64,000 bases of DNA from the NCBI GenBank assembly GCA_033782935.1, contig JAWQEG010001220.1, positions 1,736,001-1,800,000 of the forward strand, in the 5' to 3' direction. Position 1 is the stretch's first letter. Every line of letters begins with the position of its first letter. Below, in pieces: positions 13,880 to 26,560 of this stretch. This stretch comes from Petrolisthes cinctipes. Lineage: Eukaryota > Arthropoda > Malacostraca > Decapoda > Porcellanidae. Position numbers and translations under genes: made by a program. A model generated the notes under the pieces. That model made no database searches and was not told the DNA's origin. It was given only the letters and a program-made list of their open reading frames with translations.

Positions 13880-15213
13880 AGATCGCTTCTGGGACCCCAA
13901 AATATCGAATTTTCGGGTGTTTTGAGCCTGAATCTGAGATATAAACGGGTACAGAAGATGCATCCACATTTCGACTTTTGGGCACCTAAAAGATCGATTT
14001 TCAGTATGTTTTGGGCCTGTATATTGAAAATACTCTAACACGGAGTAGGCATGTACAGATCGCTTCTGGGACCCCAAAATATCGAATTTTTGGCAGTTTT
14101 TGGCCTGAATTTGAGATATTGACTTTGTGCACCTAAAATATCGATTTTTAGCATGTTTTGGGCCTATATTTTGAAAATATTCTAGAACTGAGTAGGCATG
14201 TACAGATCGCTTCTGAGTCCCCAAAATATCGAATTTTCGGGTGTTTTGAGACTGAATTTGAGGTATAAACGGGTACAGAAGATGCATGCACATATCGACT
14301 TTTGGGCACCTAAAATATCGATTTTGAGCATGTTTTGGGTCTGTATCTTGAAAACATTCTAACTAGGAGTAGGGATGTACAGATCGCTTCTGGGACCCAA
14401 AAATACCGAATTTTCGGGTGTTTTGAACCTGAATTTGAGATATAAACGGGTACAGAAGATTCATTCACATATCGACTTTGGACACTTAAAATATCGATTT
14501 TCAGCATGTTTTGGGCCTGTATTTTGAAAACATTCTAGCACAGAGTAGGCATGTACAGATCGCTTCTGGGACCCCAAAATATCAAGTTTTGGGGGGTTTT
14601 GGACCTGAATTTGAGATATCGACTTTGGGCACCTAAAATATCCATTTTTAACATGTTTTTGGCCTATATTTTGAAAATATTCTAGCTCTGAGTAGGCATG
14701 TACAGATCGCTTCTGGGACCCCAAAATATCGAATTTTTGGGTGTTTTGAGCCTGAATTTGAGATATAAACGGGTATAGAAGATGCATGCACATATTGACT
14801 TTGGGCACCTAAAATATCGATTTTCAGCATGTTTTGGGACTGTATTTTGAAAATACTCTAACTAAGAGTAGGCATGTACAGATCGCTTCTGGGACCCAAA
14901 AATATCGAATTTTCGGGTGTTTTGAGACTGAATTTGAGATATAAACGTGTACAGAAGATGCATGCACATATCGACTTTGGACACTTAAAATATCGATTTT
15001 TAGCATGTTTTGAGCCTATATTTTGAAAACATTCTAGCACTGACTAGACATGTACAGATCGCTTCTGGGACCCAAAATTATCGATTTTTCGGGTGTTTTG
15101 AGGTTGAATTTGAGATATAAACGAGTGCAGTAGATGCATACACATGTTGACTTTGGGCACCTAAAATATCGATTTTCAGCATGTTTTGGGCCTGCATCTG
15201 ACTAGGCATGTAA
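13880..15213 (+). repeat. Higher-order unit of 1334 bp, copy 1
   Basis: This is repeated at 15214-16547 with offset exactly 1334 at several landmarks (for example 13981/15315). Private marks are TTTTTGGCAGTTTTTGGCC, CTTCTGAGTCCCC, ATCAAGTTTTGGGGGGTTT, ATCCATTTTTAACATG and CATCTGACTAGGCATGTAAAG. It mixes L, L+, S and one M unit. Confidence 0.93.
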
Positions 15214-16547
15214 AGATCGCTTCTGGGACCCCAAAATATCAAATTTTCGGGTGTTTTGAGCCTGAATTTGAGATATAAACGGGTACAGAAGATGCATCCA
15301 CATTTCGACTTTTGGGCACCTAAAAGATCGATTTTCAGTATGTTTTGGGCCTGTATATTGAAAATACTCTAACACGGAGTAGGCATGTACAGATCGCTTC
15401 TGGGACCCCAAAATATCGAATTTTTGGCAGTTTTTGGCCTGAATTTGAGATATTGACTTTGTGCACCTAAAATATCGATTTTTAGCATGTTTTGGGCCTA
15501 TATTTTGAAAATATTCTAGCACTGAGTAGGCATGTACAGATCGCTTCTGAGTCCCCAAAATATCGAATTTTCGGGTGTTTTGAGCCTGAATTTGAGATAT
15601 AAACGGGTACAGAAGATGCATGCACATATCGACTTTTGGGCACCTAAAATATCGATTTTGAGCATGTTTTGGGTCTGTATCTTGTAAACATTCTAACTAG
15701 GAGTAGGGATGTACAGATCGCTTCTGGGACCCAAAAATACCGAATTTTCGGGTGTTTTGAACCTGAATTTGAGATATAAACGGGTACAGAAGATGCATTC
15801 ACATATCGACTTTGGACACTTAAAATATCGATTTTCAGCATGTTTTGGGCCTGTATTTTGAAAATATTCTAGCACAGAGTAGGCATGTACAGATCGCTTC
15901 TGGGACCCCAAAATATCAAGTTTTGGGGGGTTTTGGACCTGAATTTGAGATATCGACTTTGGGCACCTAAAATATCCATTTTTAACATGTTTTTGGCCTA
16001 TATTTTGAAAATATTCTAGCTCTGAGTAGGCATGTACAGATAGCTTCTGGGACCCCAAAATATCGAATTTTTGGGTGTTTTGAGCCTGAATTTGAGATAT
16101 AAACGGGTATAGAAGATGCATTCACATATTGACTTTGGGCACCTAAAATATCGATTTTCAGCATGTTTTGGGACTGTATTTTGAAAATACTCTAACTAGG
16201 AGTAGGCATGTACAGATCGCTTCTGGGACCCAAAAATATCGAATTTTCGGGTGTTTTGAGACTGAATTTGAGATATAAACGTGTACAGAAGATGCATGCA
16301 CATATCGACTTTGGACACTTAAAATATCGGTTTTTAGCATGTTTTGAGCCTATATTTTGAAAACATTCTAGCACTGACTAGACATGTACAGATCGCTTCT
16401 GGGACCCAAAATTATCGATTTTTCGGGTGTTTTGAGGTTGAATTTGAGATATAAACGAGTGCAGTAGATGCATACACATGTTGACTTTGGGCACCTAAAA
16501 TATCGATTTTCAGCATGTTTTGGGCCTGCATCTGACTAGGCATGTAA
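15214..16547 (+). repeat. Higher-order unit of 1334 bp, copy 2
   Basis: This is the tandem partner of 13880-15213, differing at only scattered positions (for example GTATCTTGTAAACATT at about 15677). Its end repeats the M unit with CATCTGACTAGG (about 16530). After about 16585 the sequence switches to GTGTTTGGAGCC and leaves the block. Confidence 0.93.
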
Positions 16548-16871
16548 AGATCGCTTCTGGGACCCCAAAATATCGAATTTTCGGGTGTTTGGAGCCTGAA
16601 TTTGAGATATAAACGGGTACAGAAGATACATGCACATATAGACTTTTGGGCACCAAAAAGATCGATTTTCAGTATGTTTTTGGTCCTGTATTTTGAAAAT
16701 ACACTAACACGGAGTAGGCATGTACAGTTCGCTTCTGGGACCCCAAAATATCGAATTTTCGGGTGTTTTGGGCCTGAATTTGAAATATCGACTTTGGGCA
16801 CCTAAAATATCGATTTTTAGCATGTTTTGAGCCTATATTTTGAAAACATTCTAGCACTGACTATACATGTA
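16548..16871 (+). repeat. Satellite monomers joining two blocks
   Basis: These are one L+ and one S unit, including a T insertion (TATGTTTTTGGTCC at about 16674) shared with about 19350. Nothing else is visible. Confidence 0.82.
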
Positions 16872-18490
16872 CAGATCGCTTATGGGACCCCAAAATATCG
16901 AATTTTCGGGTGTTTGGAGCCTGAATTTAAGATATAAACGGGTACAGAAGATGGATGCACATATCGACTTTTGGGCACCTAAAAGATCGAATTTCAGTAT
17001 GTTTTGGGCCTGTATTTTGAAAATACTCTAACACGGAGTAGGCATGTACAGTTCGCTTCTGGAACCGCAAAATATCGAATTTTAGGGTGTTTTGGGCCTG
17101 AATTTGAGATAACGACTTTGTGGACCTAAAATATCGTTTTTTAGCATGTTTTGGGCCTATATTTTGAAAATATTCTAGCACTAAGTAGGCATATACAGAT
17201 CACTTCTGGGACCCCAAAATATCGAATTTTCGGGTGTTTTGAGCCTGAATTTGAGATATAAACGGGTACAGATGATGCATGCACATATCGACTTTCGACA
17301 CTTAAAATATCGATTTTTAGCATGTTTTGAGCCTATATTTTGAAAAAATTCTAGCACTGAGTAGGCATGTACAGATCGATTCTGGGACCCAAAAATATCG
17401 AATTTTTGGGTGTTTTGAGGTTAAATTTGGGATATAACGGGTACAGAAGATGCATTTACATATCGACTTTTCGGCACCTAAAAGATCGAATTTCAGTATG
17501 TTTAGAGCCATTATTTTGAAAATTCTCTAACACGGAGTAGGCATGTACAGTTCGCTTCTGGGACCCAAAAACATCGAATTTTCGGGTGTTTTGGGCCTGA
17601 ATTTGAGATATAAACGGGTACAGATGATGCATGCACATATCGACTTTCGATACTTAAAATATCGATTTTTAGCATGTTTTGAGCCTATATCTTGAAAAAA
17701 TTCTAGCACTGAGTAGGCATGTACAGTTCCCTTCTGGGACCCCAAAATATCAAATTTTCAAGTGTTTTGGGCTTGAATTTGAGATATCGACTTTGGGGAC
17801 CTAAAATATCGATTTTTAGCATGTTTTGGGCCTATATTTTGAAAATATTCTAGCACTAAGTAGGCATGCACAGATCACTTTTGGGACCCCAAAATATCGA
17901 ATTTTCGGGTGTTTTAAGCCTGAATTTGAGATATAAACGGGTACAGATGATTCATGCACATATCGACTTTGGACACTTAAAATATCGATTTTTAGCATGT
18001 TTTGAGCCTATATTTTGAAAAAATTCTAGCACTGAGTAGGCATGTACAGATCGCTTCTGGGACCCAAAAATATCGAATTTTCGGGTGTTTTGAGGTTGAA
18101 TTTGGGATATAAACGGGTGCAGAAGATGCATACACATGTTGACTTTGGTCACCTAAAATATCGATTTTCAGCTTGTTTTAGGCCTGTATTTTGAAAATAC
18201 TCTAACACGGAGTAAGCAAGTGCAGATCGCTTCTGGGACCCCAAAATATCGAATTTTCGGGTGTTTTCAGCCTGAATTTGAGATATAAACGGGTACAGAA
18301 GATGCATCCACATTTTGACTTTAGGGCACCTAAAAGATCGATTTTCAGTATGTTTTGGGCCTGTATATTGAAAATACTCTAACACGGAGTAGGCATGTAC
18401 AGATCGCTTCTGGGACCCCAAAATATCGAATTTTTGGGTGTTTTTGGCCTGAATTTGAGATATCGACTTTGGGCACCTAAAATATCGATT
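16872..18490 (+). repeat. Dispersed duplicate block, copy 1 (partner 21.54-23.01 kb)
   Basis: Marks shared with 21539-23010 are CGCTTATGGGACC, AAGATGGATGCAC, GTTCCCTTCTGGG, TCAAATTTTC, GGCATGCACAG and ATTTTGACTTTAGGGCACC. The offset is 4667 at first and becomes 4521 further on. The change equals one 147-bp S unit (about 17080-17226) absent from the partner, plus a 1-bp loss here at ATATAACGGG (about 17435). Confidence 0.87.
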
Positions 18491-19990
18491 TTTAGCATTT
18501 TTTCGGTCAATATTTTGAAAATATTCTAGCACTAAGTAGGCATGTGCAGATCACTTCTGGGACCCCAAAATATCGAATTTTCGGGTTTTTTGAGCCTGAA
18601 TTTGAGATATAAACGGGTACAGATGATGCATGCTCATATCGACTTTGGACACTTAAAATATCGATTTTTAGCATGTTTTGAGCCTATATTTTGAAAAAAT
18701 TCTAGCACTGAGTAGGCATGTACAGATCGCTTCTGGGACCCCAAAATATCGAATTTTCGGGTGTTTTGGCCCTGAATTTGAGATATCGACTTTGAGGACC
18801 TAAAATATCGATTTTTAGTCATGTTTTGGGCCTATAATTTGAAAAAATTTGAGCACTAAGTAGGCATGTACAGATCACTTCTGGGACCCAAAAATATCGA
18901 TTTTTCGGGTGTTTTAAGCCTGAATTTGAGATATAAACGGGTACAGATGATGCATGCACATATCGACTATGGACACTTAAAATATCGATTTTTAGCATGA
19001 TTTGAGCCTATATTTTGAAAAAAATTCTAGCACTGAGTAGTCATGTACAGATCGCTTATGGGACCCAAAAATATCGAATTTTCGGTTGTTTTAAGGTTGA
19101 ATTTGGGATATAAACGGGTGCAGAAGATGCATACACATGTTGACTTTGGTCACCTAAAATATCGATTTTCAGCTTGTTTTGGGCCTGTATCTTGAAAATA
19201 CTCTAACACGGAGTAAGCAAGTACAGATTGCTTCTGGGACCCCAAAATATCGAATTTTCGGGTGTTTTGAGGCTGAATTTGAGATATAAACGGGTACAGA
19301 AGATGCATGCACATATAGACTTTTGGGCACCTAAAAGATCGATTTTCAGTATGTTTTTGGGCCTGTATTTTGAAAATACTCTAACACGGAGTAGGCATGT
19401 ACAGTTTGCTTCTGGGACCCCAAAATATCAAATTTTCGGGTTTTTTGGGCCTGAATTTGAAATATCGACTTTGGGCACCTAAAATATCGATTTTTAGCAT
19501 GTTTTGGGCCTATATATTGAAAATATTCTAGCACTGAGTAGGCATGTACAGATCGCTTCTGGGTCCCAAAAATATCGAATTTTCGGGTGTTTTGAGCCTG
19601 AATTTGAGATATAAACGGGTACAGAAGATGCATGCACATATCGACTTTTGGGCACCTAAAATATCGATTTTGAGCATGTTTTGGGGCTGTATCTTGAAAA
19701 CATTCAAACTAGGAGTTGGGATGTACAGATCGCTTCTGGGACCCAAAAATACCGAATTTTCGGGTGTTTTGAGCCTGAATTTGAGATATAAACGGGTACA
19801 GAAGATGCATGCACATATCGACTTTGGACACATAAAATATCGATTTTCAGCATGTTTTGGGCCTGTACTTTGAAAAAATTCTAGCACTGAGTAGGCATGT
19901 ACAGATCGCTTCTGGGACCCCAAAATATCGAGTTTTTGGGTGTTTTGGACCTGAATTTGAGATATCGACTTTGGGCACCTAAAATATCGA
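18491..19990 (+). repeat. Satellite monomers, partly a repeat of 17.75-18.23 kb
   Basis: The region 18.75-19.23 kb echoes 17.75-18.23 kb at about 1001 bp, as shown by GACTTTGGTCACC at 18141 and 19142. Near 19680-19720 lies a rare unit with GGGGCTGTATCTTG and CAAACTAGGAGTTGGG that recurs at 24.05 and 25.38 kb. Otherwise the region is ordinary L and S units. Confidence 0.82.
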
Positions 19991-21050
19991 TTTTTAGCAT
20001 GTTTTGGGCCTATATTTTGAAAATATTCTAGCACTGAGTAGGCATGTACAGATCGCTTCTAGGACCCAAAAATACCGAATTTTCGGGTGTTTTGAGCCTG
20101 AATTTGAGATATAAACGGGTACAGAAGATGCATGCACATATTGAATTTGGGCACCTAAAATATCGATTTTCAGCATGTTTTGGGCCTGTATTTTGAAAAT
20201 ACTCTAACTAGGAGTAGGCATGTACAGATCGCTTCTGGGACCCAAAAATATCGAATTTTGGGGTGTTTTGAGCCTGAATTTGAGATTTAAACGGGTACAG
20301 AAGATGCATGCACATATCGACTTTGGACACTTAAAATATCGATTTTTAGCATGTTTTGAGCCTATATTTTGAAAACATTCTAGCACTGACTAGACATGTA
20401 CAGATAGCTTCTGGGACCCAAAATTATCGAATTTTCGGGTGTTTTGAGGTTGAATTTGTGATATAAATGAGTGCAGAAGATGCATACACATGTTCAATTT
20501 GTGTACCTAAAATATCGATTTTTAGCATGTTTTTGGCCTGCATCTGAGTAGGCATGTACAGATCGCTTCTGGGCCCCAAAATATCGAATTTTCGGGTGTT
20601 TGGAGCCTGAATTTGAGATATAAACGGGTACTGAAGATGCATGCACATATCGACTTTTGGGCACCTAAAAGATCGATTTTCAGTATGTTTTGGGTCTGTA
20701 TTTTGAAAATACTCTAACAAGGAGTAGGCATGTACAGTTCGCTTCTGGGACCCCAAAATATCGAATTTTAGGGTGTTTTGGGCCTGAATTTGAGATATTG
20801 ACTTAGTGGACCTAAAATATGGATTTTTAGCATGTTTTGGGCCTATATTTTGAAAATATTCTAGCACTACGTAGGCATGTACAGGTCACTTCTGGGACCC
20901 CAAAATATTGAATTTTCGGGTGTTTTGAGCCTGAATTTGAGATATAAACGGGTACAGAAGATGTATGCACATATCGACTTTGGACACTTAAAATATCGAT
21001 TGTCAGCATGTTTTGGGCCTGTATTTTGAAAACATTCTAGCATTGACTAG
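19991..21050 (+). repeat. About 1-kb block, member 1 of 4
   Basis: The linked marks TTCTAGGACCC, CATATTGAATTTGGGC, GAGATTTAAACGGG, ATAAATGAGTGCAG, CAATTTGTGTACC, TGACTTAGTGGACC and ATCGATTGTCAGC recur in this order near 25.5, 29.0 and 30.5 kb. The block contains one M unit (about 20550) and one S unit. Confidence 0.88.
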
Positions 21051-21538
21051 GCATGTACATATCGCTTCTGGGACCCCAAAATATCGAATTTTCGGGTGTT
21101 TTGAGCCTGAATTTCAAAAATAAACGGGTACAGAAGATGCATACACATATCGACTTTGGACACTTAAAATATCGATTTTCAGCATGTTTTGGGCCTGTAT
21201 TTTGAAAACATTCTAGCACTGAGTAGGCATGTACAGATCGCTTCTGGGACCCCAAAATATCGAGTTTTTGGGTGTTTTGGACCTGAATTTGAGATATCGA
21301 CTTTGGGCACCGAAAATATCGATTTTTAGCATGTTTTGGGCCTATATTTTGAAAACATTCTAGCACTGACTAGACATGTACAGATCGCTTCTGGGACCCA
21401 AAATAATCGAATTTTCGGGTGTTTTGAGGTTGAATTTGAGATATAAACGAGTGCAGAAGATGCATACACATGTTCAATTTGGGTACCTAAAATATAGATT
21501 TTTAGCCGGTTTTGGGCCTGCATCTGAGTAGGCATGTA
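21051..21538 (+). repeat. Satellite monomers L, S and M
   Basis: These units have private changes: TTTCAAAAATAAACGGG at about 21112 and TTTAGCCGGTTTTGGGCC at about 21505. They join the 1-kb block to the dispersed duplicate. Nothing else is visible. Confidence 0.82.
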
Positions 21539-23010
21539 CAGATCGCTTATGGGACCCCAAAATATCGAATTTTCGGGTGTTTGGAGCCTGAATTTAAGAT
21601 ATAAACGGGTACAGAAGATGGATGCACATATCGACTTTTCGGCACCTAAAAGATCGATTTTTAGTATGTTTTGGGCCTGTATTTTGAAAATACTCTAACA
21701 CGGAGTAGGCATGTACAGTTCGCTTCTGGGTCCCCAAAATATCGAATTTTAGGGTGTTTTGGGCCTGAATTTGAGATATAAACGGGTGCAGATGATGCAT
21801 GCACATATCGACTTTCGACACTTAAAATATCGATTTTTAGCATGTTTTGAGCCAATATTTTGAAAAAATTCTAGCACTGAGTAGGCATGTACAGATCGAT
21901 TCTGGGACCCAAAAATATCGAATTTTCGGGTGTTTTGAGGTTAAATTTGGGATATAAACGGGTACAGAAGATGAATTTACATATCGACTTTTGTCCACCT
22001 AAAAGATCGATTTTCAGTATGTTTTGAGCCATTATTTTGAAAATACTCTAACATGGAGTAGGCATGTACAGTTCGCTTCTGGGACCCAAAAACATCGAAT
22101 TTTCGGGTGTTTTGGGCCTGAATTTGAGATATAAACGGGTACAGATGATGCATGCACATATCGACTTTCGACACTTAAAATATCGATTTTTAGCATGTTT
22201 TGAGCCTATATTTTGAAAAAACTCTAGCACTGAGTAGGCATGTACAGTTCCCTTCTGGGACCCCAAAATATCAAATTTTCGGGTGTTTTGGGCTTGAATT
22301 TGAGATATCGACTTTGGGGACCTAAAATATCGATTTCTAGCATGTTTTGGGCCTATATTTTGAAAATATTCTAGCACTAAGTAGGCATGCACAGATCACT
22401 TCTGGGACCCCAAAATATCGATTTTTCGGGTGTTTTGAGCCTGAATTTGAGATATAAACGGGTACAGATGATTCATGCACATATCGACTTTGGACACTTA
22501 AAATATCGATTTTTAGCATGTTTTGAGCCTATATTTTGAAAAAATTCTAGCACTGAGTAGGCATGTACAGATCGCTTCTGGGACCCAAAAATATCGAATT
22601 TTCGGGTGTTTTGAGGTTGAATTTGGGATATAAACGGGTGCAGAAGATGCATACACATGTTGACTTTGGTCACCTAAAATATCGATTTTCAGCTTGTTTT
22701 GGGCCTGTATTTTGAAAATACTCTAACACGGAGTAAGCAAGTACAGGTCGTTTCTGGGACCACAAAATATCGAATTTTTGGGTGTTCTGAGCCTGAATTT
22801 GAGATATAAACGGGTACAGAAGATGCATCCACATTTTGACTTTAGGGCACCTAAAAGATCGTTTTTCAGTATGTTTTGGGCCTGTATATTGAAAATACTC
22901 TAACACGGAGTAGGCATGTACAGATCGCTTCTGGGACCCCAAAATACCGAATTTTTTGGTGTTTTTGGCCAGAATTTGAGATATTGACTTTGGGCACCTA
23001 AAATATCGAT
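21539..23010 (+). repeat. Dispersed duplicate block, copy 2 (partner 16.87-18.49 kb)
   Basis: This has the same order of marks as 16872-18490, but at about 21740-21790 an S-unit front (TTTTAGGGTGTTTTGGGCC) runs directly into an L-unit linker (AAACGGGTGCAGATG). One 147-bp S unit has therefore been removed by exchange between neighbouring units. Confidence 0.87.
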
Positions 23011-23165
23011 TTTTAGCATGTTTTGGGCCTATATTTTGAAAATATTCTAGCACTGAGTAGGCATGTACAGATCGCTTCTGGGTCCCAAAAATATCGAATT
23101 TTCGGGTGTTTTGAGCCTGAATTTGAGATATAAACGGGTACAGAAGATGCATGCACATATCGACT
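22600..23165 (+). repeat. Segment repeated 4002 bp downstream (26.60-27.17 kb)
   Basis: Shared marks are CGTTTCTGGGACCACAAAAT, GTGTTCTGAGCC, GCCAGAATTTGAGATATTGAC and CTTCTGGGTCCC. The offset 4002 is exactly three times 1334. At the end the downstream copy lacks one 177-bp unit, after which the offset falls to 3825. Confidence 0.85.
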
Positions 23166-23990
23166 TTTGGGCACCTAAAATATCGATTTTGAGCATATTT
23201 TGGGTCTGTATCTTTAAAACATTCTAACTAGGAGTAGGGATGTACAGATCGCTTCTGGGACCCAAAAATACCGAATTTTCGGGTGTTTTGAACCTGAATT
23301 TGAGATATAAACGGGTACAGAAGATCCATGCACATATCGACTTTGGACACTTAAAATATCGATTTTCAGCATGTTTTGGGCCTGTATTTTGAAAACATTC
23401 TAGCACTGAGTAGGCATGTACAGATCGCTTCTGGGACCCCAAAATATCGAGGTTTTCGGTGTTTTGGACCTGAATTTGAGATATCGACTTTGGGCACGTA
23501 AAATATCGATTTTCACCATGTTTTTGCCCTATATTTTAAAAATTTTCTAGTACTAAGTAGGCATGTACAGATCGCTTCTGGGACCCCAAAATATCGAATT
23601 TTAGGGTGTTTTGAGCCTGAATTTGAGATATAAACGGGTATAGAAGATGTATTGACATATTGACTTTGGACACTTAAAATATCGATTTTTAGCATGTTTT
23701 GAGCCTATATTTTGAAAACATTCTAGCACTGCCTAGACATGTACAGATCGCTTCTGGGACCCAAAATTATCGAATTTTCGGGTGTTTTGAGGTTGAATTT
23801 GTGATATAAACGAGTGCATAAGATGCATACACATGTTCAATTTGGGTACCTAAAATATCGATTTTTAGAATGTTTTGGGCCTGCATCTGAGTAGGCATGT
23901 GCAGATCGCTTCTGGGACCCAAAAATATCGAATTTTCGGGTGTTTGGAGCCTGAATTTGAGATATAAACGTGTACAGAAGATGCATGCAC
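23166..23990 (+). repeat. Satellite monomers including the GAGGTTTTCGGTG marker
   Basis: Contains the first of three occurrences of ATCGAGGTTTTCGGTG (23449, 24606, 27274), followed by TTTTTGCCCTATATTTT and a lost-G variant CTATATTTTAAAAATTTTC. An M unit ends near 23890. Confidence 0.84.
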
Positions 23991-24585
23991 ATATCGACTT
24001 TTGGGCACCTAAAATATCGATTTTGAGCATGTTTTGGGGCTGTATCTTGATAACATTCAAACTAGGAGTTGGGATGTACAGATCGCTTCTGGGACCCAAA
24101 AATATCGAGTTTTTGGGTGTTTTGGACCTGAATTTGAGATATCGACTTTGGGCACCTAAAATATCGATTTTTAGCATGTTTTGGGCCTATATTTTGAAAA
24201 TATTCTAGCACTGAGTAGGCATGTACAGATCGCTTCTAGGACCCAAAAATACCGAATTTTCGGGTGTTTTGAGCCTGAATTTGAGATATAAACGGGTACA
24301 GAAGATGCATGCACATATTGAATTTGGGCACCTAAAATATCGATTTTCAGCATGTTTTGGGCCTGTATTTTGAAAATACTCTAACTAGGAGTAGGCATGT
24401 ACAGATCGCTTCTGGGACCCAAAAATATCGAATTTTCGGGTGTTTTGAGCCTGAATGTGAGATTTAAACGGGTACAGAAGATGCATGCACATATCGACTT
24501 TGGACACTTAAAATATCGATTTTTAGCATGTTTTGAGCCTATATTTTGAAAACATTCTAGCACTGACTAGACATGTACAGATCGC
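23991..24585 (+). repeat. 1334-bp unit, front part, copy 1
   Basis: This repeats at 25325-25920 with offset 1334. From landmark 24215 to 25549 the unit lengths are 176, 176, 147, 176, 158, 177, 177 and 147, summing to 1334: an eight-mer with five L, one M and two S units. The shared mark is AACTAGGAGTTGGGATG (24068 and 25402). Confidence 0.9.
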
Positions 24586-25230
24586 TTCTGGGACCCCATA
24601 ATATCGAGGTTTTCGGTGTTTTGGACCTGAATTTGAGATATCGACTTTGGGCACCTAAAATATCGATTTTCAGCATGTTTTTGCCCTATATTTTAAAAAT
24701 TTTCTAGCACTAAGTAGGCATGTACAGATCGCTTCTGGGACCCCAAAATATCGAATTTTAGGGTGTTTTGAGCCTGAATTTGAGATATAAACGGGTATAG
24801 AAGATGCATTGACATATCGACTTTGTACACTTAAAATATCGATTTTTATCATGTTTTGAGCCTATATTTTGAAAACATTCTAGCACTGCCTAGACATGTA
24901 CAGATCGCTTCTGGGACCCAAAAATATCGAATTTTCGGGTGTTTTGAGGTTGAATTTGAGATATAAACGAGTGCATAAGATGCATACACATGTTCAATTT
25001 GGGTACCTAAAATATCGATTTTTAGCATGTTTTGGGCCTGCATCTGAGTAGGCATGTGCAGATCGCTTCTGGGACCCAAAAATATCGAATTTTCGGGTGT
25101 TTGGAGCCTGAATTTGAGATATAAACGGGTACAGAAGATGCATGCACATATCGACTTTTGGGCACCTAAAAGATCGATTTTCAGTATGTTTTGGGCCTGT
25201 ATTTTGAAAATACTCTAACACGGAGTAGGC
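24586..25230 (+). repeat. 1334-bp unit, rear part (repeats at +2668)
   Basis: The string from GGGACCCCATAATATCGAGG through GCACTGCCTAGACATG and AACGAGTGCATAAGATG returns at 27254-27900, two unit lengths away. The 1334-bp period is therefore preserved across an intervening, differently composed unit. Confidence 0.88.
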
Positions 25231-25324
25231 ATGTACAGATCGCTTCTGGGACCACAAAATATCGAATTTTAGGGTGTTTTGAGCCTGAATTTGAGATATA
25301 AACGGGTACAGAAGATGCATGCAC
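25231..25324 (+). repeat. Part monomer at the junction of two 1334-bp units
   Basis: This is half A of an L+ unit with GGGACCACAAAATATCG, lying where the unit restarts. Confidence 0.75.
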
Positions 25325-26560
25325 ATATCGACTTTTGGGCACCTAAAATATCGATTTTGAGCATGTTTTGGGGCTGTATCTTGAAAACATTCAAACTAGG
25401 AGTTGGGATGTACAGATCGCTTCTGGGACCCAAAAATATCGAGTTTTTGGGTGTTTTGGACCTGAATTTGAGATATCGACTTTGGGCACCTAAAATATCG
25501 ATTTTTAGCATGTTTTGGGCCTATATTTTGAAAATATTCTAGCACTGAGTAGGCATGTACAGATCGCTTCTAGGACCCCAAAATACCGAATTTTCGGGTG
25601 TTTTGAGCCTGAATTTGAGATATAAACGGGTACAGAAGATGCATGCACATATTGAATTTGGGCACCTAAAATATCGATTTTCAGCATGTTTTGGGCCTGT
25701 ATTTTGAAAATACTCTAACTAGGAGTAGGCATGTACAGATCGCTTCTGGGACCCAAAAATATCGAATTTTCGGGTGTTTTGAGCCTGAATGTGAGATTTA
25801 AACGGGTACAGAAGATGCATGCACATATCGACTTTGGACACTTAAAATATCGATTTTTAGCATGTTTTGAGCCTATATTTTGAAAACATTCTAGCACTGA
25901 CTAGACATGTACAGATAGCTTCTGGGACCCAAAATTATCGAATTTTCGGGTGTTTTGAGGTTGAATTTGTGATATAAATGAGTGCAGAAGATGCATACAC
26001 ATGTTCAATTTGTGTACCTAAAATATCGATTTTTAGCATGTTTTTGGCCTGCATCTGAGTAGACATGTACAGATCGCTTCTGGGCCCCAAAATATCGAAT
26101 TTTCGGGTGTTTGGAGCCTGAATTTGAGATATAAACGGGTACTGAAGATGCATGCACATATCGACTTTTGAGCACCTAAAAGATCGATTTTCAGTATGTT
26201 TTGGGTCTGTATTTTGAAAATACTCTAACAAGGAGTAGGCATGTACAGTTCGCTTCTGGGACCCCAAAATATCGAATTTTTGGGGTGTTTTGGGCCTGAA
26301 TTTGAGATATTGACTTAGTGGACCTAAAATATGGAATTTTAGCATGTTTTGGGCCTATATTTTGAAAATATTCTAGCACTACGTAGGCATGTACAGATCA
26401 CTTCTGGGACCCCAAAATATCGAATTTTCGGGTGTTTTGAGCCTGAATTTGAGATATAAACTGGTACGGAAGATGTATGCACATATCGACTTTGGACACT
26501 TAAAATATCGATTGTCAGCATGTTTTGGGCCTGTATTTTGAAAACATTCTAGCATTGAGT
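25325..26560 (+). repeat. 1334-bp unit, copy 2, passing into the 1-kb block, member 2 of 4
   Basis: Up to about 25920 this matches 23991-24585. From about 25500 to 26560 it also matches 20.0-21.05 kb (offset about 5511), including ATAAATGAGTGCAG at about 25976 and TGACTTAGTGGACC. The switch from one parent to the other falls in GACTAGACATGTACAGAT at about 25905-25922. Confidence 0.87.

Noticed and set aside
19544..19873. Plus-strand open frame of 109 codons
   Set aside because: This is also a translation of satellite units with repeated words (LRYKRVQKMHAHIDF) seen in many other plus-strand frames. It is a chance opening from variant units.
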